Assembly: GCA_033807775.1 (NCBI GenBank)
Contig: CM066320.1
Location: 184,868,784-184,932,783, forward strand
Direction: 5' to 3'
Source: Saussurea involucrata
Lineage: Eukaryota > Streptophyta > Magnoliopsida > Asterales > Asteraceae
DNA: 64,000 nt
In this document: positions 46,034 through 58,274 of the stretch, in pieces
How positions within the stretch are numbered: the stretch's first letter is position 1
How the letters are laid out: every line of letters begins with the position of its first letter
Translations under genes and position numbers: made by a program
Notes under the pieces: generated by a model
The model's database searches: none
What the model was told of the DNA's origin: nothing
Seen by the model: the letters and a program-made list of their open reading frames with translations, nothing else

Positions 46034-46116
46034 CCTCATCTAAAGAAAATCTTCGACAAACGTACGTGTTACTAACAGTTTCTTGAAGTTTCCTCTCTCT
46101 TTTCCGTTTCAGGAAA

Positions 46117-47730
46117 ATGGCAGGTAGCGGAAATCAAGAGCATATCATTGCCCAGATGCATGAAAAGCTTGAAGATGCGCAAGATGCTCCTGGGGCAGCC
46201 GATGACTATCACATGGAGGAAATTGTCCTAGATCCAAGCGAACCTGATCAAAAAGTCCTCATAGGATCGTCCCTTGATCCTTGTCTAAAAGACAAGCTGA
46301 TACCTTTTTTACAGGAACATGCTGATTGTTTTGCCTGGTCGCACGAAGACATGGTCGGCATAGATCCTGGCATTATTTCCCAAAGGCTCAACATCGATCC
46401 GTCGTTCAAGCCTATCAAGCAAAAGCGCAGGAAATTTTCACCTGAAAGAAATAAGGTGATAAATGACGAAGTCGACAACCTCTTGAAGACGGGGAAAATT
46501 CGAGAAGTAAAGTACCCCGATTGGCTCGCTAATGTCGTGGTCGTGGCCAAGAAAAATGGCAAATGGAGGGTCTGTATTGACTTCACAGATCTCAACAAAG
46601 CCTGTTCAAAATATCCCTTCCCATTGCCACATATCGATGCCATGGTCGACGCGACGGCAGGACATGAACTGTTGACGTTCATGGATGCTTATTCTGGGTA
46701 TAATCAGATCCTGATGCACGTCGAGGACCAGGAGAAAACTGCATTCATGACAGATCGAGGTATATACTGTTATAAGGTTATGCCTTTCAGACTAAAAAAT
46801 GCAGGTTCTACCTACCAGCGTCTGGTGAATAAGATGTTCAAAGATCATCTTGGCGACACAATGGAAGTGTATATTGACGACATGTTGGTCAAATCAAAGC
46901 AAGCGAACGACCACGTCGATCATTTGATGCAGTCGTTCGACATCCTTCGTAAGTATAGCATGAAGCTAAATCCGACGAAATGTTCCTTTGGCGTCAGTGC
47001 AAGAAAATTCATGGGTTATATGGTCACTCGACGAGGAATCGAGGCCAACCCCGACCAGATCAAAGCTATTATCGAGATCAAATCTCCGAGAAATTTCAAA
47101 GAAGTCCAAAGACTCACTGGTCGGGTGGCAGCTTTAAACAGGTTTATCTCTAGATCCTCAGATAAATGCCATCTATTTTACAATGTCCTCAGGAAAAATA
47201 GAGGCTTCGACTGGACCGACAGTCACGAGCAAGCATTGCAGAAACTTAAGGAGTACATGACATCGCCTCCTCTGTTGTCAAAACCTCACGATCATGAGAT
47301 CTTGCAGCTATATTTGGCTGTTAGTCCTAATGCAGTAAGTGCCGTCCTATCCCGAGAAGATGAAAAACAACAACTGCCAATCTACTATGTAAGTAAATCT
47401 CTCTTGGACGCCGAAACCAGGTATTCCTCCATGGAAAAGTTACTTTTATCGCTAGTCACAGCTGCCAAGAAATTGCGACATTATTTTGAATCACATCCTA
47501 TTATTGTCGTGACTAACTTTCCTCTTAAGTCCGTCTTGAGGAAACCGAAGATGACAGGTCGTTTGGCAAAATGGAGTATATATCTCAGCAGTTACGACAT
47601 CGATTTCAAACCCAGGACCGCGATCAAATCGCAAGCATTGGCGGATTTCATTGCTGATTTCAGCCCTGAATTGGAAAAAGAAGCAGAGCTCGAAGTGTCT
47701 ACTGTGGCGACTCACGACGACGTACCTTAG
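46117..47730 (+). pseudogene. Element F reverse transcriptase and first RNase H
   Basis: The 537-codon frame begins with about 30 residues of what looks like the gag start (MAGSGNQEHIIAQMHEKL), joined directly to the linker before RT, so gag and protease were lost by an in-frame deletion. RT motifs: KPIKQKRRKFSPERNKVI, WRVCIDFTDLNKAC, FPLPHIDAMVDATAG, FMDAYSGYNQI, catalytic VYIDDMLVKS near residue 250. RNase H of Ty3 type follows (LYLAVSPNAVSAVLSRED, YYVSKSLLDAETRYSSMEKL), then the tether KSQALADFIADF. A TAG at 47728-47730 closes the frame, but the same frame continues into the second RNase H. Confidence 0.92.
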
Positions 47731-47892
47731 ACTCTATATGTTGACGGATCGTCCAACAGTAGAGGTTCAGGCTTAGGTGTCATCTTAAAGTTGCCACATG
47801 GGGGCAAGATGGTGTATTCAGTCTGATGCGACTTCAAAACCACCCACAACGAAGCTGAGTATGAAGCCCTGATCGTGGAAATGAATATGGCC
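47731..47892 (+). pseudogene. Element F second (archaeal-type) RNase H, N-terminal part
   Basis: The frame reads LYVDGSSNSRGSGLGVIL and NEAEYEALI, the start of the extra RNase H typical of Tat elements, including the YVDG and EAEYEA catalytic motifs. An in-frame TGA at 47824-47826 breaks it. It is cut at 47892 by element G and resumes at 56107. Confidence 0.85.
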
Positions 47893-49217
47893 TGTTGGAC
47901 AACCTAGGGGGGGGGGTAAGGTTGTATTTAAAATCTTTTACTTTCAAAAATTCTTTTATAAATAAATACAGAATAAATAAAGCAGAGTATAAATAAATAA
48001 GTATACAACAATTATATAAACAGATATAATTTAAATGCACAGCGGAAATGTAAATAGATAAGGGAAAGAGAATACTTGACAACGATATTTTTAAAGTGGT
48101 TCACCAAACACAAAGTTGGCTAGTCCACCTCGAGAAAATAACCCTTCTCGGAGATCCAATACGAAACGTGTTCTTTACGGTAGAAACACAAACCTTAATA
48201 CAACAAACGCGAATCACTCTACTTTGAGAGATTAATGTGGATCACTCACTCTTATTCAAACACTTACAAGAGGGTATAATTTTAATATGAATAATCACTC
48301 TTGAATAAGGTTTATCACTTGGATATTTTTAGAGAGTTTGATCACTTGAGTTGTGTTGCTGATTCAACTAATCGAGAGATTTTAATCTGCTATCAACTCA
48401 AGATTTCTTACTCAAAAAAATTAGTTTTATCAGTTTAAGTGATTTATTGTGAGTAAGAAGGCAGCAGAATAATAATCAAATGCTGAGGGAGAATTTATTG
48501 CTGAAGTTGGTGTAAACTTGAATGCTGGAGGTTGCATGATATTTATACTGGATGATCAATAGGGCAGAAGCTTTCGCGGTATACCGGCAGCCCATCGCGG
48601 TATACCTGCGTCAGAAAAAGTACACTGCAAGGAGAAGGTCAACCCTGCAAAAAACAAACGGTACTTGTACCCGCGGTATACCGCGTTGCACACGGCAGTA
48701 TACCGCCTGACAGTCGGTGGTCCAATCAACAGAGAAAAGCATGCTGCCGCGGTATACCGGCAGCCCATCGCGGTATACCGCCTGACAATCGTACAAAAGG
48801 GCAGTGCGCTGGAAGGCTTCTTTCGGCTGATCACACTTCTTTGCATTTAATGTGCAACAGTAAAAAGCATGAAGTGATTTTAATAAAATAATATATGTAT
48901 ATATATATCAGCGATTTAATATAAAAAATATTATATATATATTTGATTCAAATATATTTATATAGATACGAAATATCCAAGTGATAAAATATTTTAGGGT
49001 GTTTATCATTTTAAAATAAAATGACGAAACTCTTCAGACTTGGATTCTTCAGATAAAAATTTATCGAGATCATTTAAATATCTGCACACTCAGATAAAAT
49101 ATTAGATAACAAATAATGCGGTGTGTTTTGTAATCATCAAAATAAATATGGAGATGTGATTTTATGTGTACCAAAAATATATCACAATATTTAAAGCTGG
49201 GTACACTTGCACCAACA
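47893..49217 (-). repeat. Element G 3' LTR
   Basis: Contains six copies of a GCGGTATACCGC-type palindrome or near versions in 48575-48783. Open frames 48556-48850 recur exactly in the 5' LTR and come from these palindromes. Confidence 0.96.
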
Positions 49218-49380
49218 ATCTCCCCCTTTTTGATGATGACAAACACAACGCTAAACACGAGAGCATACTCGGTTTCTCTCCCCCTTTTGTCGAAGCAAAA
49301 AGGGTTTAAGAAAGTCGCTTATGCTCCCCCTCGAAAGATGCTCCCCCTCAAAATATGAAATATTTGAGAGTTAGTATTTA
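49218..49380 (-). other. Element G purine-tract array
   Basis: On the minus strand four G-rich tracts (AAAGGGGGAGAT at the LTR edge, then AAAAGGGGGAGAG, GAGGGGGAGC and GAGGGGGAGC near 49281, 49325 and 49340) lie between the pol stop and the 3' LTR. Confidence 0.85.
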
Positions 49381-52300
49381 TCAAGGGTTATACTCAAGCA
49401 TGCCTAAACCAAGTCTTAATTTAAAGAACGCCTTCTTGTTTAGAGCTTTAGTGAAAATATCGGCCAAATTATCTTCCGAATCAACCTTTTCCAGCACGAT
49501 TTTGCCTTTTTGAACATTATCTCGTAAAAAATGATGTCTCAATTCAATATGTTTGGTACGAGAGTGTAAAACGGGATTTTTACTTAAGTTTATGGCACTT
49601 GAGTTATCACACATAATTGGAATTTTGGTTAGGTGTACCTCAAAATCGGTAAGTGTGTGTTTCATCCAAAGGACTTGAGCACATGCTCTTGCGGCGGCTA
49701 CATATTCCGCTTCGGTTGTAGACAAAGCTACGGATTGTTGTTTCTTAGAGAACCAAGACACAAGTGAGAGACCTATAAAGGCACATACCCCACTAGTACT
49801 TTTTCGGTCAACAATAGATCCACCAAGATCGGAATCGGCGAAACACGTTACTTCTAACTCGGGTTTCTTTGCGTACCATAAGCCAAGATTAGTAGTACCT
49901 CGTAAATATCGAAAAATACGCTTGACAGCTTCATAGTGAGTTTGTTTAGGTGAAGATTGAAAGCGAGCACATAAACATACACTAAACATAATATCAGGTC
50001 TACTAGCAGTTAAATATAACAAGCTACCAATCATACCACGATAAATCTTTTCATTAAAATCGTTTCCCTCCTCGTCACGAGATAATTGCAAATTTGTGGT
50101 CATTGGAGTTTCAACGGGTTTGACATTTTCAAAGTTAAACTTTTTCAACATATCTTTACAATATTTAGATTGACTAATAAAAATACCAGTTTCACATTGT
50201 TTTATTTGCAATCCTAAGAAGAATTTTAATTCTCCCATCATGCTCATTTCAAATTCGCTAGTCATTTTCGCAGAAAATTCATTACACAATTTTTCATTAG
50301 TGGAACCAAAAATAATATCATCAACATATACTTGCACAACCACAATATCATTTTGAACATATTTCACAAATAAAGTATTATCAATTTTACCCATAATATA
50401 GCCACTAGAAATTAAAAAGGTTTTTAATCTATCATACCAAGCACGCGGAGCCTGCTTTAAACCATAAAGCGCCTTTTTTAATTTATAAACATGTGTCGGG
50501 TTTTCAAAACTTTCAAAACCGGGAGGTTGAGAAACGTATACCTCCTCATTTATAATACCATTTAAGAAAGCACTTTTAACATCCATTTGAAATAACTTAA
50601 AATCTTTAGCATTTGCAAAAGCGAGAAGCATTCGAATAGACTCCAACCTTGCAACCGGTGCAAAGGTTTCGTCATAATCTATACCTTCTTGTTGACTGTA
50701 CCCCTTGGCAACTAAACGTGCCTTGTTTCGTGTGACTCCACCGTTCTCGTCTACCTTATTTCGGAAGACCCATCTTGTGCCAATAATGGTTTGACTACTA
50801 GGGCTAGGCACTAAGTCCCACACATCATTCCTAGAAAATTGGTTTAACTCTTCTTGCATGGCCATAATCCAATCCTCATCACCTAAAGCTTCATCTATGG
50901 TTTTAGGTTCTATGGTTGAGATAAAGGCATGGAAAGCACAATGGGTATGGATTTGTGATCTAGTTGTCCTTTGGTTTAGGTCACCTATAATTTGATCTAC
51001 GGGATGGCCTCGAGCGGTTCTAAGGTTAGGATCATCTATACCTTGTGGAATAAAGCACGGAGGGGCATCACTAGATTCAATATTATTTGTGGAAGGTTGG
51101 GTACTTAAATCCAAGTTGCTAAGTTGTTGTGCTAAGACGTCTCCTTCACGGATATTGTCATTTGCTAAGGGTGCACTAGGTTTGGGAGGACTCTCGTCAA
51201 AGCTAACATTTAAGGATTCTTCTACTACCATGGTCTCCTTATTTAGGATTCTATAGGCTTTGCTATTCCAAGAGTAACCTAGGAACACTCCTTCATAGGC
51301 TTTAGGGTCAAATTTGGTTAAGTAGGATTTGGTGTTTAAAATGAAACATTTACAACCAAAAACTTTTAGGTGAGCTAGGGAAGGTTTTCTACCTCGGTAA
51401 AGTTCATAGGGTGTCTTATTTAGGATACCTCTAATTAGGACACGGTTAAGCACATAGGTCGCGGTAGCAACGGCATCACACCAAAACTTTTGGGGAACTT
51501 GATGTTCGTTTAGCATAGTTCTACTCATTTCTTGCAACGTTCGATTTTTCCTTTCAACAACCCCGTTTGACTGAGGAGTTCGAGGAGCCGAAAAGTTATG
51601 AGTTATACCATGTTTATCACAAAAGGCACCAAATTGTACATCATTATCGAATTCTCGTCCATGGTCCGTACGTATGGAAACAATCGTACAACCTTGTTGG
51701 TTTTGAATTCGTTTTCCCAAAATTTTAAACTTTTCAAAAGCCTCATTTTTATGTCTCAAAAATAAAGTCCAAGTATAACGGGAATAATCATCCACAATAA
51801 CCAAAGTATAAAAATTTCCTCCAAAACTTTGAATAGCCATCGGGCCAAAAAGATCCATATGTAAAAGTTCTAAAACTCTTTGAGTAGAAATAACATTTTT
51901 TGATTTATGAGAAACGTGATGTTGTTTGCCGACACGACAAGCATCACAAAAATGATTATCAAACTTAAATTTTGGCAGGTCACTCACAAGCTCCTTATTT
52001 TTTAAGTTTTGCATTAATCTTAGATTAGCGTGACCTAAACGTCTATGCCATAGAGTAGAAACATCATTAATAGAAGATAAGCATACATTTTCAGATACAA
52101 CAGTTTTACAAATATATAAATTTCCTTTTACAAAACCATTTAAAAGAACTTTGCCATTTTTTTATGATTTTACAAGAATCTTCTTCGAAGACAACAGTTG
52201 TATTATTTTTACACAATTGGCGAACACTTAACAAATTAAAATGTAAATTATCAACATGATTAACATTAAGAAATTGAACATTGTTGCAAGAAACTGTACC

Positions 52301-52432
52301 TCTACCAATTATATTTCCTTTGGAGTTTCCTCCAAAAATTACCTGTCCACCATCACATGACTTATATGATGAAAAGAGATTATTGTTTCCGGTCATGTGA
52401 CGTGTGCAACCACTATCGAGTATCCAGTCCAT
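49381..52432 (-). pseudogene. Element G pol: protease, integrase, RT, RNase H (one frameshift)
   Basis: On the minus strand 52106-52432 starts with the protease loop WILDSGCTRHMTG. In an A-run near 52160 the frame shifts by one base into a frame that stays open to the stop at 49381-49383. That frame holds the pre-integrase finger (HRRLGHANLRL, CDACRVGKQHH), the integrase core (LLHMDLFGPM, RTDHGREFDN, TPQSNGVVERKNRTLQE), RT (WVFRNKVDENG, FQMDVKSAFLNG, YGLKQAPRAWYDRL, catalytic QVYVDDIIFGS) and RNase H (FADSDLGGSIVDRKSTSG, LSTTEAEYVAAA, HSRTKHIELRHHFLR). All catalytic residues I can check are present. The single break lies in a homopolymer, so a sequencing error is possible. Confidence 0.93.
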
Positions 52433-52808
52433 ATCAAGGTCAATCTACAATAATGAAGATATAACTTTTATGGTCCCCATTTCTCGTGGGTCCTTGACAA
52501 TTAGTTTCAATGTCAACCAACATGCATATATATAAAGTCAAACAGAATATATATATATATTACATATTACACAATATTAATATATATATATAATACATAT
52601 CAAGTAAGACAGAATATATATAATATATTAAACAACTTTAATATATAATACATCAAACACAAATATATATATAAGAATTAAAAAAATTAAATAAAATATA
52701 TATATATATATGTGCAGTACGTATGTATATATATATATGAATAGTATAAAAAGTACAAATAACAATATTTTACTTATATATAATATATAACACATATACA
52801 TAACACAT
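52433..52808 (-). repeat. TA-rich spacer between gag and pol of element G
   Basis: About 375 bases, mostly TATATA runs (52540-52800), separate the gag stop from the protease frame. In related elements the two are nearly continuous. It has no coding signature. Confidence 0.75.
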
Positions 52809-54719
52809 TTAAAACCATAAACGCATACCACCGGGATTATCATTACTAAACATTCCTTTTGGAATCCATTTATTTACCATTTTAATTTTGCGATTATATT
52901 TATCATACACATAAAAACAAGCATTTACATTCGCATTATTATTAAGTTTAGAATATTTATCATGGTACATGCGAGCATACGGTTTTCTCGTATTATAATT
53001 TACATTATTTATTTTACGCACATACGGAGGTTTTTGCACATATTGATTTCTTGTATTTACTTTAGGTGATTCATAAAATCTTTTGATGGGTATACATGAA
53101 CATTTATCAACACAAGTATTGGAACCAATGCCTTTTCTACAATTTATACGGTTAGGCATATTTAGCATGTTAAAAACTTTCTCATTACTACTTTCAAAGG
53201 CTTTAGCTAGCATGTTATCTTTTTCATATGAAGCACATTTAGCCTTTAAACAAGTAATCTCATTATCAAGAATATCACATTTTGTACAAATAATATTTTC
53301 ATGTGATTTTTTATTTAAGCATGCAATTTCTTTATTTAAAACATCACAAGATTTACAAAAATCTTTTTCTCCTAATTTAGTTTCTAATTTAGCAATTATA
53401 TCCATATCATTTTCAGATTTTTGTTTAACATTATTTATTTCCTTTCTACATGCATTTACAGTTTCTTTTAACATAGCATTCTCATCTTGGTAACGATTTG
53501 CAAGAGCGGCCATTTTATGAAAAGATTCATATAATTCTTCAAGATTATTTTCATTATCACTTTCATAATCACTATCGTAATCTGAGTAAGAAGATTTTAC
53601 CTCGTCGTCGCTTTCGGCCATAAGACAAATGGCTTGATAGTCATCTTCTTCTTCACTCTCGCTCCACGCGCCTCCAATGAAGGCTTTCTCCTTCTTCTTT
53701 TGGAACTTGTTCTTTTTCGGACATTCATTGGCGTAGTGGTCTTTGTCACCACATGAGTAGCAAAAGCCTCTCTTTGGCTTAGCTTTATCGTCTTCACTCG
53801 AGTCGCCATTTTTCTTAATTTTTTCGTCTCGTTTATGGAACTTACGACTTCGATTTTCACCACCACGACGGTAGTTACCGTTTCTTTGAAATCTGCCATT
53901 GTTAGAAAATTTATTATTATTATTAAGAAATTTGGAAAAGTTTCTTACCAACATGGCGACTTCATCGAGAGTTTCGGATGGATCTTTCGAGGAGCTAGCT
54001 TTCTCCTTTTTCTTCTCAACTTTTGGTGTTGAGACATTGAGAGCGATTGATTTCTTTTTAACTTGCTCCCGATCTTTGTTTCTTTTAAGTGCAATTTCAT
54101 GCACTTTAAGATTACCGATCAAGTCATCTATCTTCATTATGGAAAGGTCATGGGAGTCTTCTAAAGATGTTATCTTTTGCATCCACTCCGAAGGAAGGGC
54201 TCGTAGGATTTTCCTTATATAGTCCTCGTTAGGATAAGTGCGATCCAAACCTTTCAAAGTAGTCACAATAAGGTTAAATCTTTTAAACATTGAGTCAATT
54301 GACTCATCTTGTTTCATTTCGAATAGTTCATAATCGTGAACTAAAATATTCACTTTACTAGATTTAACCTCCGTGTTTCCACGATGAGTATTATTTAAAC
54401 TTTCCCATATTTGATTTGCAGTTTTATATGTATATACTCTTTCAATTTCATCAGTTGTTAAAGCAGCATATAATATATTCTTAGCTTCAAAGTTTAAACA
54501 AAAATGAGCTTCATCAGAAGTAGTCCAGTCATCTATAGGTTTATCAATATAAACATCATCTTTCACAATGGTGGGTTTAAAATTCCCTTTTTCTATAATA
54601 TTCCAAATCTTTTGATTTTTGCCACGCACGTGACATTCAAATAGCTCGGCCCAAATGCCAAACTTTTCAGTATCTATCAAAGGAGGTTTTGAAAACACGA
54701 TATTAGTTTGTTGAGCCAT
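52809..54719 (-). CDS. Element G gag
   Basis: A 636-codon frame starting 47 bases after the primer site. The N-terminal 220 residues are the copia gag domain (FGIWAELFECHVRGKNQKIW, YAALTTDEIERVYTYKTANQ, ILRALPSEWMQKITSLED). A knuckle CYSCGDKDHYANEC is near residue 320, followed by an acidic stretch (ESDDEVKSSYSDYDSDYESD) and a Cys-rich coiled-coil tail (CKSCDVLNKEIACLNKK). Gag of this length with a coiled coil is typical of Sirevirus elements. The frame is intact. It forms particles and packages the RNA. Confidence 0.95.
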   Translation of the reverse strand: MAQQTNIVFSKPPLIDTEKFGIWAELFECHVRGKNQKIWNIIEKGNFKPTIVKDDVYIDKPIDDWTTSDEAHFCLNFEAKNILYAALTTDEIERVYTYKTANQIWESLNNTHRGNTEVKSSKVNILVHDYELFEMKQDESIDSMFKRFNLIVTTLKGLDRTYPNEDYIRKILRALPSEWMQKITSLEDSHDLSIMKIDDLIGNLKVHEIALKRNKDREQVKKKSIALNVSTPKVEKKKEKASSSKDPSETLDEVAMLVRNFSKFLNNNNKFSNNGRFQRNGNYRRGGENRSRKFHKRDEKIKKNGDSSEDDKAKPKRGFCYSCGDKDHYANECPKKNKFQKKKEKAFIGGAWSESEEEDDYQAICLMAESDDEVKSSYSDYDSDYESDNENNLEELYESFHKMAALANRYQDENAMLKETVNACRKEINNVKQKSENDMDIIAKLETKLGEKDFCKSCDVLNKEIACLNKKSHENIICTKCDILDNEITCLKAKCASYEKDNMLAKAFESSNEKVFNMLNMPNRINCRKGIGSNTCVDKCSCIPIKRFYESPKVNTRNQYVQKPPYVRKINNVNYNTRKPYARMYHDKYSKLNNNANVNACFYVYDKYNRKIKMVNKWIPKGMFSNDNPGGMRLWF

Positions 54720-54765
54720 TTTAGAAGAATAAGAGAAAATTATGCAGAATATTTTTGAAAGACCT

Positions 54766-54777
54766 GCTCTGATACCA
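54766..54777 (-). other. Primer-binding site of element G
   Basis: The minus strand reads TGGTATCAGAGC two bases after the LTR end. Confidence 0.95.
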
Positions 54778-54779
54778 AA

Positions 54780-56101
54780 TGTTGGACAACCTAGGGGGGG
54801 TAAGGTTGTATTTAAAATCTTTTACTTTCAAAAATTCTTTTATAAATAAATACAGAATAAATAAAGCAGAGTATAAATAAATAAGTATACAACAATTATA
54901 TAAACAGATATAATTTAAATGCACAGCGGAAATGTAAATAGATAAGGGAAAGAGAATACTTGACAACGATATTTTTAAAGTGGTTCACCAAACACAAAGT
55001 TGGCTAGTCCACCTCGAGAAAATAACCCTTCTCGGAGATCCAATACGAAACGTGTTCTTTACGGTAGAAACACAAACCTTAATACAACAAACGCGAATCA
55101 CTCTACTTTGAGAGATTAATGTGGATCACTCACTCTTATTCAAACACTTACAAGAGGGTATAATTTTAATATGAATAATCACTCTTGAATAAGGTTTATC
55201 ACTTGGATATTTTTAGAGAGTTTGATCACTTGAGTTGTGTTGCTGATTCAACTAATCGAGAGATTTTAATCTGCTATCAACTCAAGATTTCTTACTCAAA
55301 AAAATTAGTTTTATCAGTTTAAGTGATTTATTGTGAGTAAGAAGGCAGCAGAATAATAATCAAATGCTGAGGGAGAATTTATTGCTGAAGTTGGTGTAAA
55401 CTTGAATGCTGGAGGTTGCATGATATTTATACTGGATGATCAATAGGGCAGAAGCTTTCGCGGTATACCGGCAGCCCATCGCGGTATACCTGCGTCAGAA
55501 AAAGTACACTGCAAGGAGAAGGTCAACCCTGCAAAAAACAAACGGTACTTGTACCCGCGGTATACCGCGTTGCACACGGCAGTATACCGCCTGACAGTCG
55601 GTGGTCCAATCAACAGAGAAAAGCATGCTGCCGCGGTATACCGGCAGCCCATCGCGGTATACCGCCTGACAATCGTACAAAAGGGCAGTGCGCTGGAAGG
55701 CTTCTTTCGGCTGATCACACTTCTTTGCATTTAATGTGCAACAGTAAAAAGCATGAAGTGATTTTAATAAAATAATATATGTATATATATATCAGCGATT
55801 TAATATAAAAAATATTATATATATATTTGATTCAAATATATTTATATAGATACGAAATATCCAAGTGATAAAATATTTTAGGGTGTTTATCATTTTAAAA
55901 TAAAATGACGAAACTCTTCAGACTTGGATTCTTCAGATAAAAATTTATCGAGATCATTTAAATATCTGCACACTCAGATAAAATATTAGATAACAAATAA
56001 TGCGGTGTGTTTTGTAATCATCAAAATAAATATGGAGATGTGATTTTATGTGTACCAAAAATATATCACAATATTTAAAGCTGGGTACACTTGCACCAAC
56101 A
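54780..56101 (-). repeat. Element G 5' LTR
   Basis: Pairs with 47893-49217, identical apart from the G-run as far as I compared. TSD TGGCC follows. Confidence 0.96.
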
Positions 56102-56106
56102 TGGCC

Positions 56107-57651
56107 CACGACTCGGGGGCAGCCGCGTTACATGTCAAAAGCGATTCTCTCCTGGTCGTGAATCAGATCAATGGAGAATTTGCAGTCAAAGATTCAAAAA
56201 TGACAGTGTACCTAAAGGTAGCGAAAGAAATATCCGAAAAGTTTAAAACTTTTTCTATCGAACAGATTCCAAGAGACCAGAATACTCAAGCCGACGCTCT
56301 AGCAAACCTTGGGTCTGCTCTAATCGAACCAATATTCGACAGTGTTCCTTTGATTCACCTAGCGATGTCGTCCATTAAAAATGACGATGTCGCTCAGATC
56401 GAAGAGCAAGAAGATGATTGGTCGTACGACATTCGAAATTTCCTTGTGCACGACCAACTCCCAGATAACAAGATGGAAGCACGAAAGGCCAGATTCAAAG
56501 CATCCAAGTATGTTATGATCGGAGATAGGCTCTATCGACGATCATCGACAGGCTTAAACCTTAGATGCGTCATCAGCAAAAGTCAAGTTCAGAAAATCCT
56601 TCAAGAGATGCACGATGGAGAGTGTGGCAATCACTCAGGAGGTCGCAGTCTGGCCAATCGTATCTCTCGACAAGGCTATTTTTGGCCAACCCTACGACAG
56701 GACGCCGTCAGGTATGTCCAGAATTGTGATCCCTGTCAACGACATTCAGGTACGTCTCACAAACCATCTGAACCTTTACACTCGACACTTATCCCATGTC
56801 CCTTCATGAGGTGGGGAATGGATATTGTCGGCAAGCTACCGCCTGCTCCAGGGCAAAAAGTATTCCTCCTCGTACTTACGGATTATTTTTCTAAGTGGAT
56901 AGAAGTGGTTGTTTTCTCCCAGGTTCGGGACAAGGAAGTCGTCTCTTTTATCCAGACTAACATCATATGCAGGTTTGGGATTCCATCCGAAATTGTCTGC
57001 GACAATGGATCCCAGTTCATAAGCAACAGGACTCAATAGTTCTGTGAAGACCATAACATCAAGCTGACAACCTCGACCCCCAGGTATCCCCAAGCAAACG
57101 GACTTGTCGAGTCAAGCAATAAAACCATCATTGCTTCGATCAAGAAAAGGTTAAAAGTTGCAAAGGGAAAATGGGTCGAAGAACTTCTTTCGGTCCTATG
57201 GGCGAATCGCACGACACCGCGCACGTCCACAGGACAAACCCCTTTCTCCTTAGTCTACGGCTGCGAAGCAGTCTTGCCGGTCGAGGTCCAACTCCCAACC
57301 TCGAGGCACACTTATGTCGACCACAATCTGGTCGATCTAAGTTATGACCTCAACGCCCTTGAAGAGCTCGGAGAATCATCATTGATTAGAATGGCGTCAC
57401 AAAAGCAATCGGTCGAACGACATTTCAATAAAAATATCAAAGCTAAGATCTTTCAAGAAGGCGACTATGTCTTGCGTCGAGTGTTCCAAAACACTCAAGA
57501 GCTCAACGCAAGTAAGCTTTCCATTAAGTGGGAAGGTCCTTATCGTATCTCAGAAGTCGTGGGTAAAGGTGCCTATCGGCTCCAAACCCTCGACAATCAA
57601 GATATTCCACGTAGCTGTAACGCAACACATTTGAAAAGGTATTTCTTCTAA
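56107..57651 (+). pseudogene. Element F second RNase H (C-terminal part) and integrase
   Basis: Directly after G the Tat frame resumes with the end of the second RNase H (ALHVKSDSLLVVNQINGEFA, FSIEQIPRDQNTQADALANL). Integrase follows: zinc finger (HDGECGNHSGGRSLANRI, CDPCQRH), core (WGMDIVGKLPPAPGQ, VCDNGSQF, YPQANGLVESSNKTI) and C-terminal module (KLSIKWEGPYRISEVVGKGA). The three acidic core residues are present. A single in-frame TAG at 57037-57039 lies between the second Asp and the Glu; the same frame runs on to the normal stop at 57649-57651. Open-frame sequence upstream of 56102 belongs to G's LTR. Confidence 0.9.
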
Positions 57652-58274
57652 AACCTTTTTCTCTTATACAAAGTTTTTCCTCACCACGATGATCACTGGC
57701 TTAAGCATCGGAGGGTCGTTGGTTAACCAACGACCAACTTCTGATATTATTTTATCGCAGGATCGCGCGACAGAAGTTACTAAATTTATTACATGACGTA
57801 GATAATCAGGTCTGCTTATCTGATCGCGTGGACGCATGTTTCAGATTCATCGCACGACTTAAAATATGCGGTCAACCACGATCTAAGTGTTTTAATTTAG
57901 AAAAATTCCATGTTCTAAATGTATGCTTTGAACGCATGTACCTACGTTTGCTTATACGATTTAAAATATTGAAATCTTATTATTCATGTTTTAGTCGTTG
58001 TGTTTCAATAAACGCCTTTGTCGCAAGTACCTACGTTTGTTATATATACGACTTATGTTCTAGTCATTTTATTGCAATGGATGCCTAAGTCGCACGACCC
58101 CCTGTTTGTTCTATGCTTAACAAAGTTTCGCAATTGATATTATATCTATCTGCGACAATCAAAATAATACGTTCGACAAAAGAGTAGATTTCATTCACGA
58201 AATATACAAATTACATCTAAAGCGACTCGACCACCAACGAACGAGCATTTAAAAGAAAAACTAAAAAAGTTTTT
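57652..58274 (+). other. Element F spacer after integrase
   Basis: No coding signature. At 57895-58110 there are two or three degenerate units of about 65 bases sharing TACCTACGTTTG and TTTTAGTCGTTG-like blocks. Confidence 0.5.

Larger units (their letters stand above)
47893..56101 (-). mobile_element. Sirevirus copia element G, young
   Basis: LTRs 47893-49217 (1325 bp) and 54780-56101 (1322 bp) look identical except for a G10 versus G7 run; the duplication TGGCC flanks it (47888-47892 and 56102-56106). On the minus strand: initiator-Met primer site, intact 636-codon gag, a TA-rich spacer, pol with all domains but one frameshift, a set of purine tracts, and LTR. LTR palindromes and multiple purine tracts are known Sirevirus traits. 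It is the youngest insertion here by both nesting and LTR identity. Confidence 0.95.

Noticed and set aside
48556..48850. Overlapping open frames on both strands, repeated exactly at 55440-55734
   Set aside because: They lie in the G LTRs and result from the palindrome cluster; no domain and no independent evidence of coding.
53597..53899. Basic minus-strand frame inside element G gag
   Set aside because: It overlaps the real gag frame and is a shadow of its Lys-rich segment.
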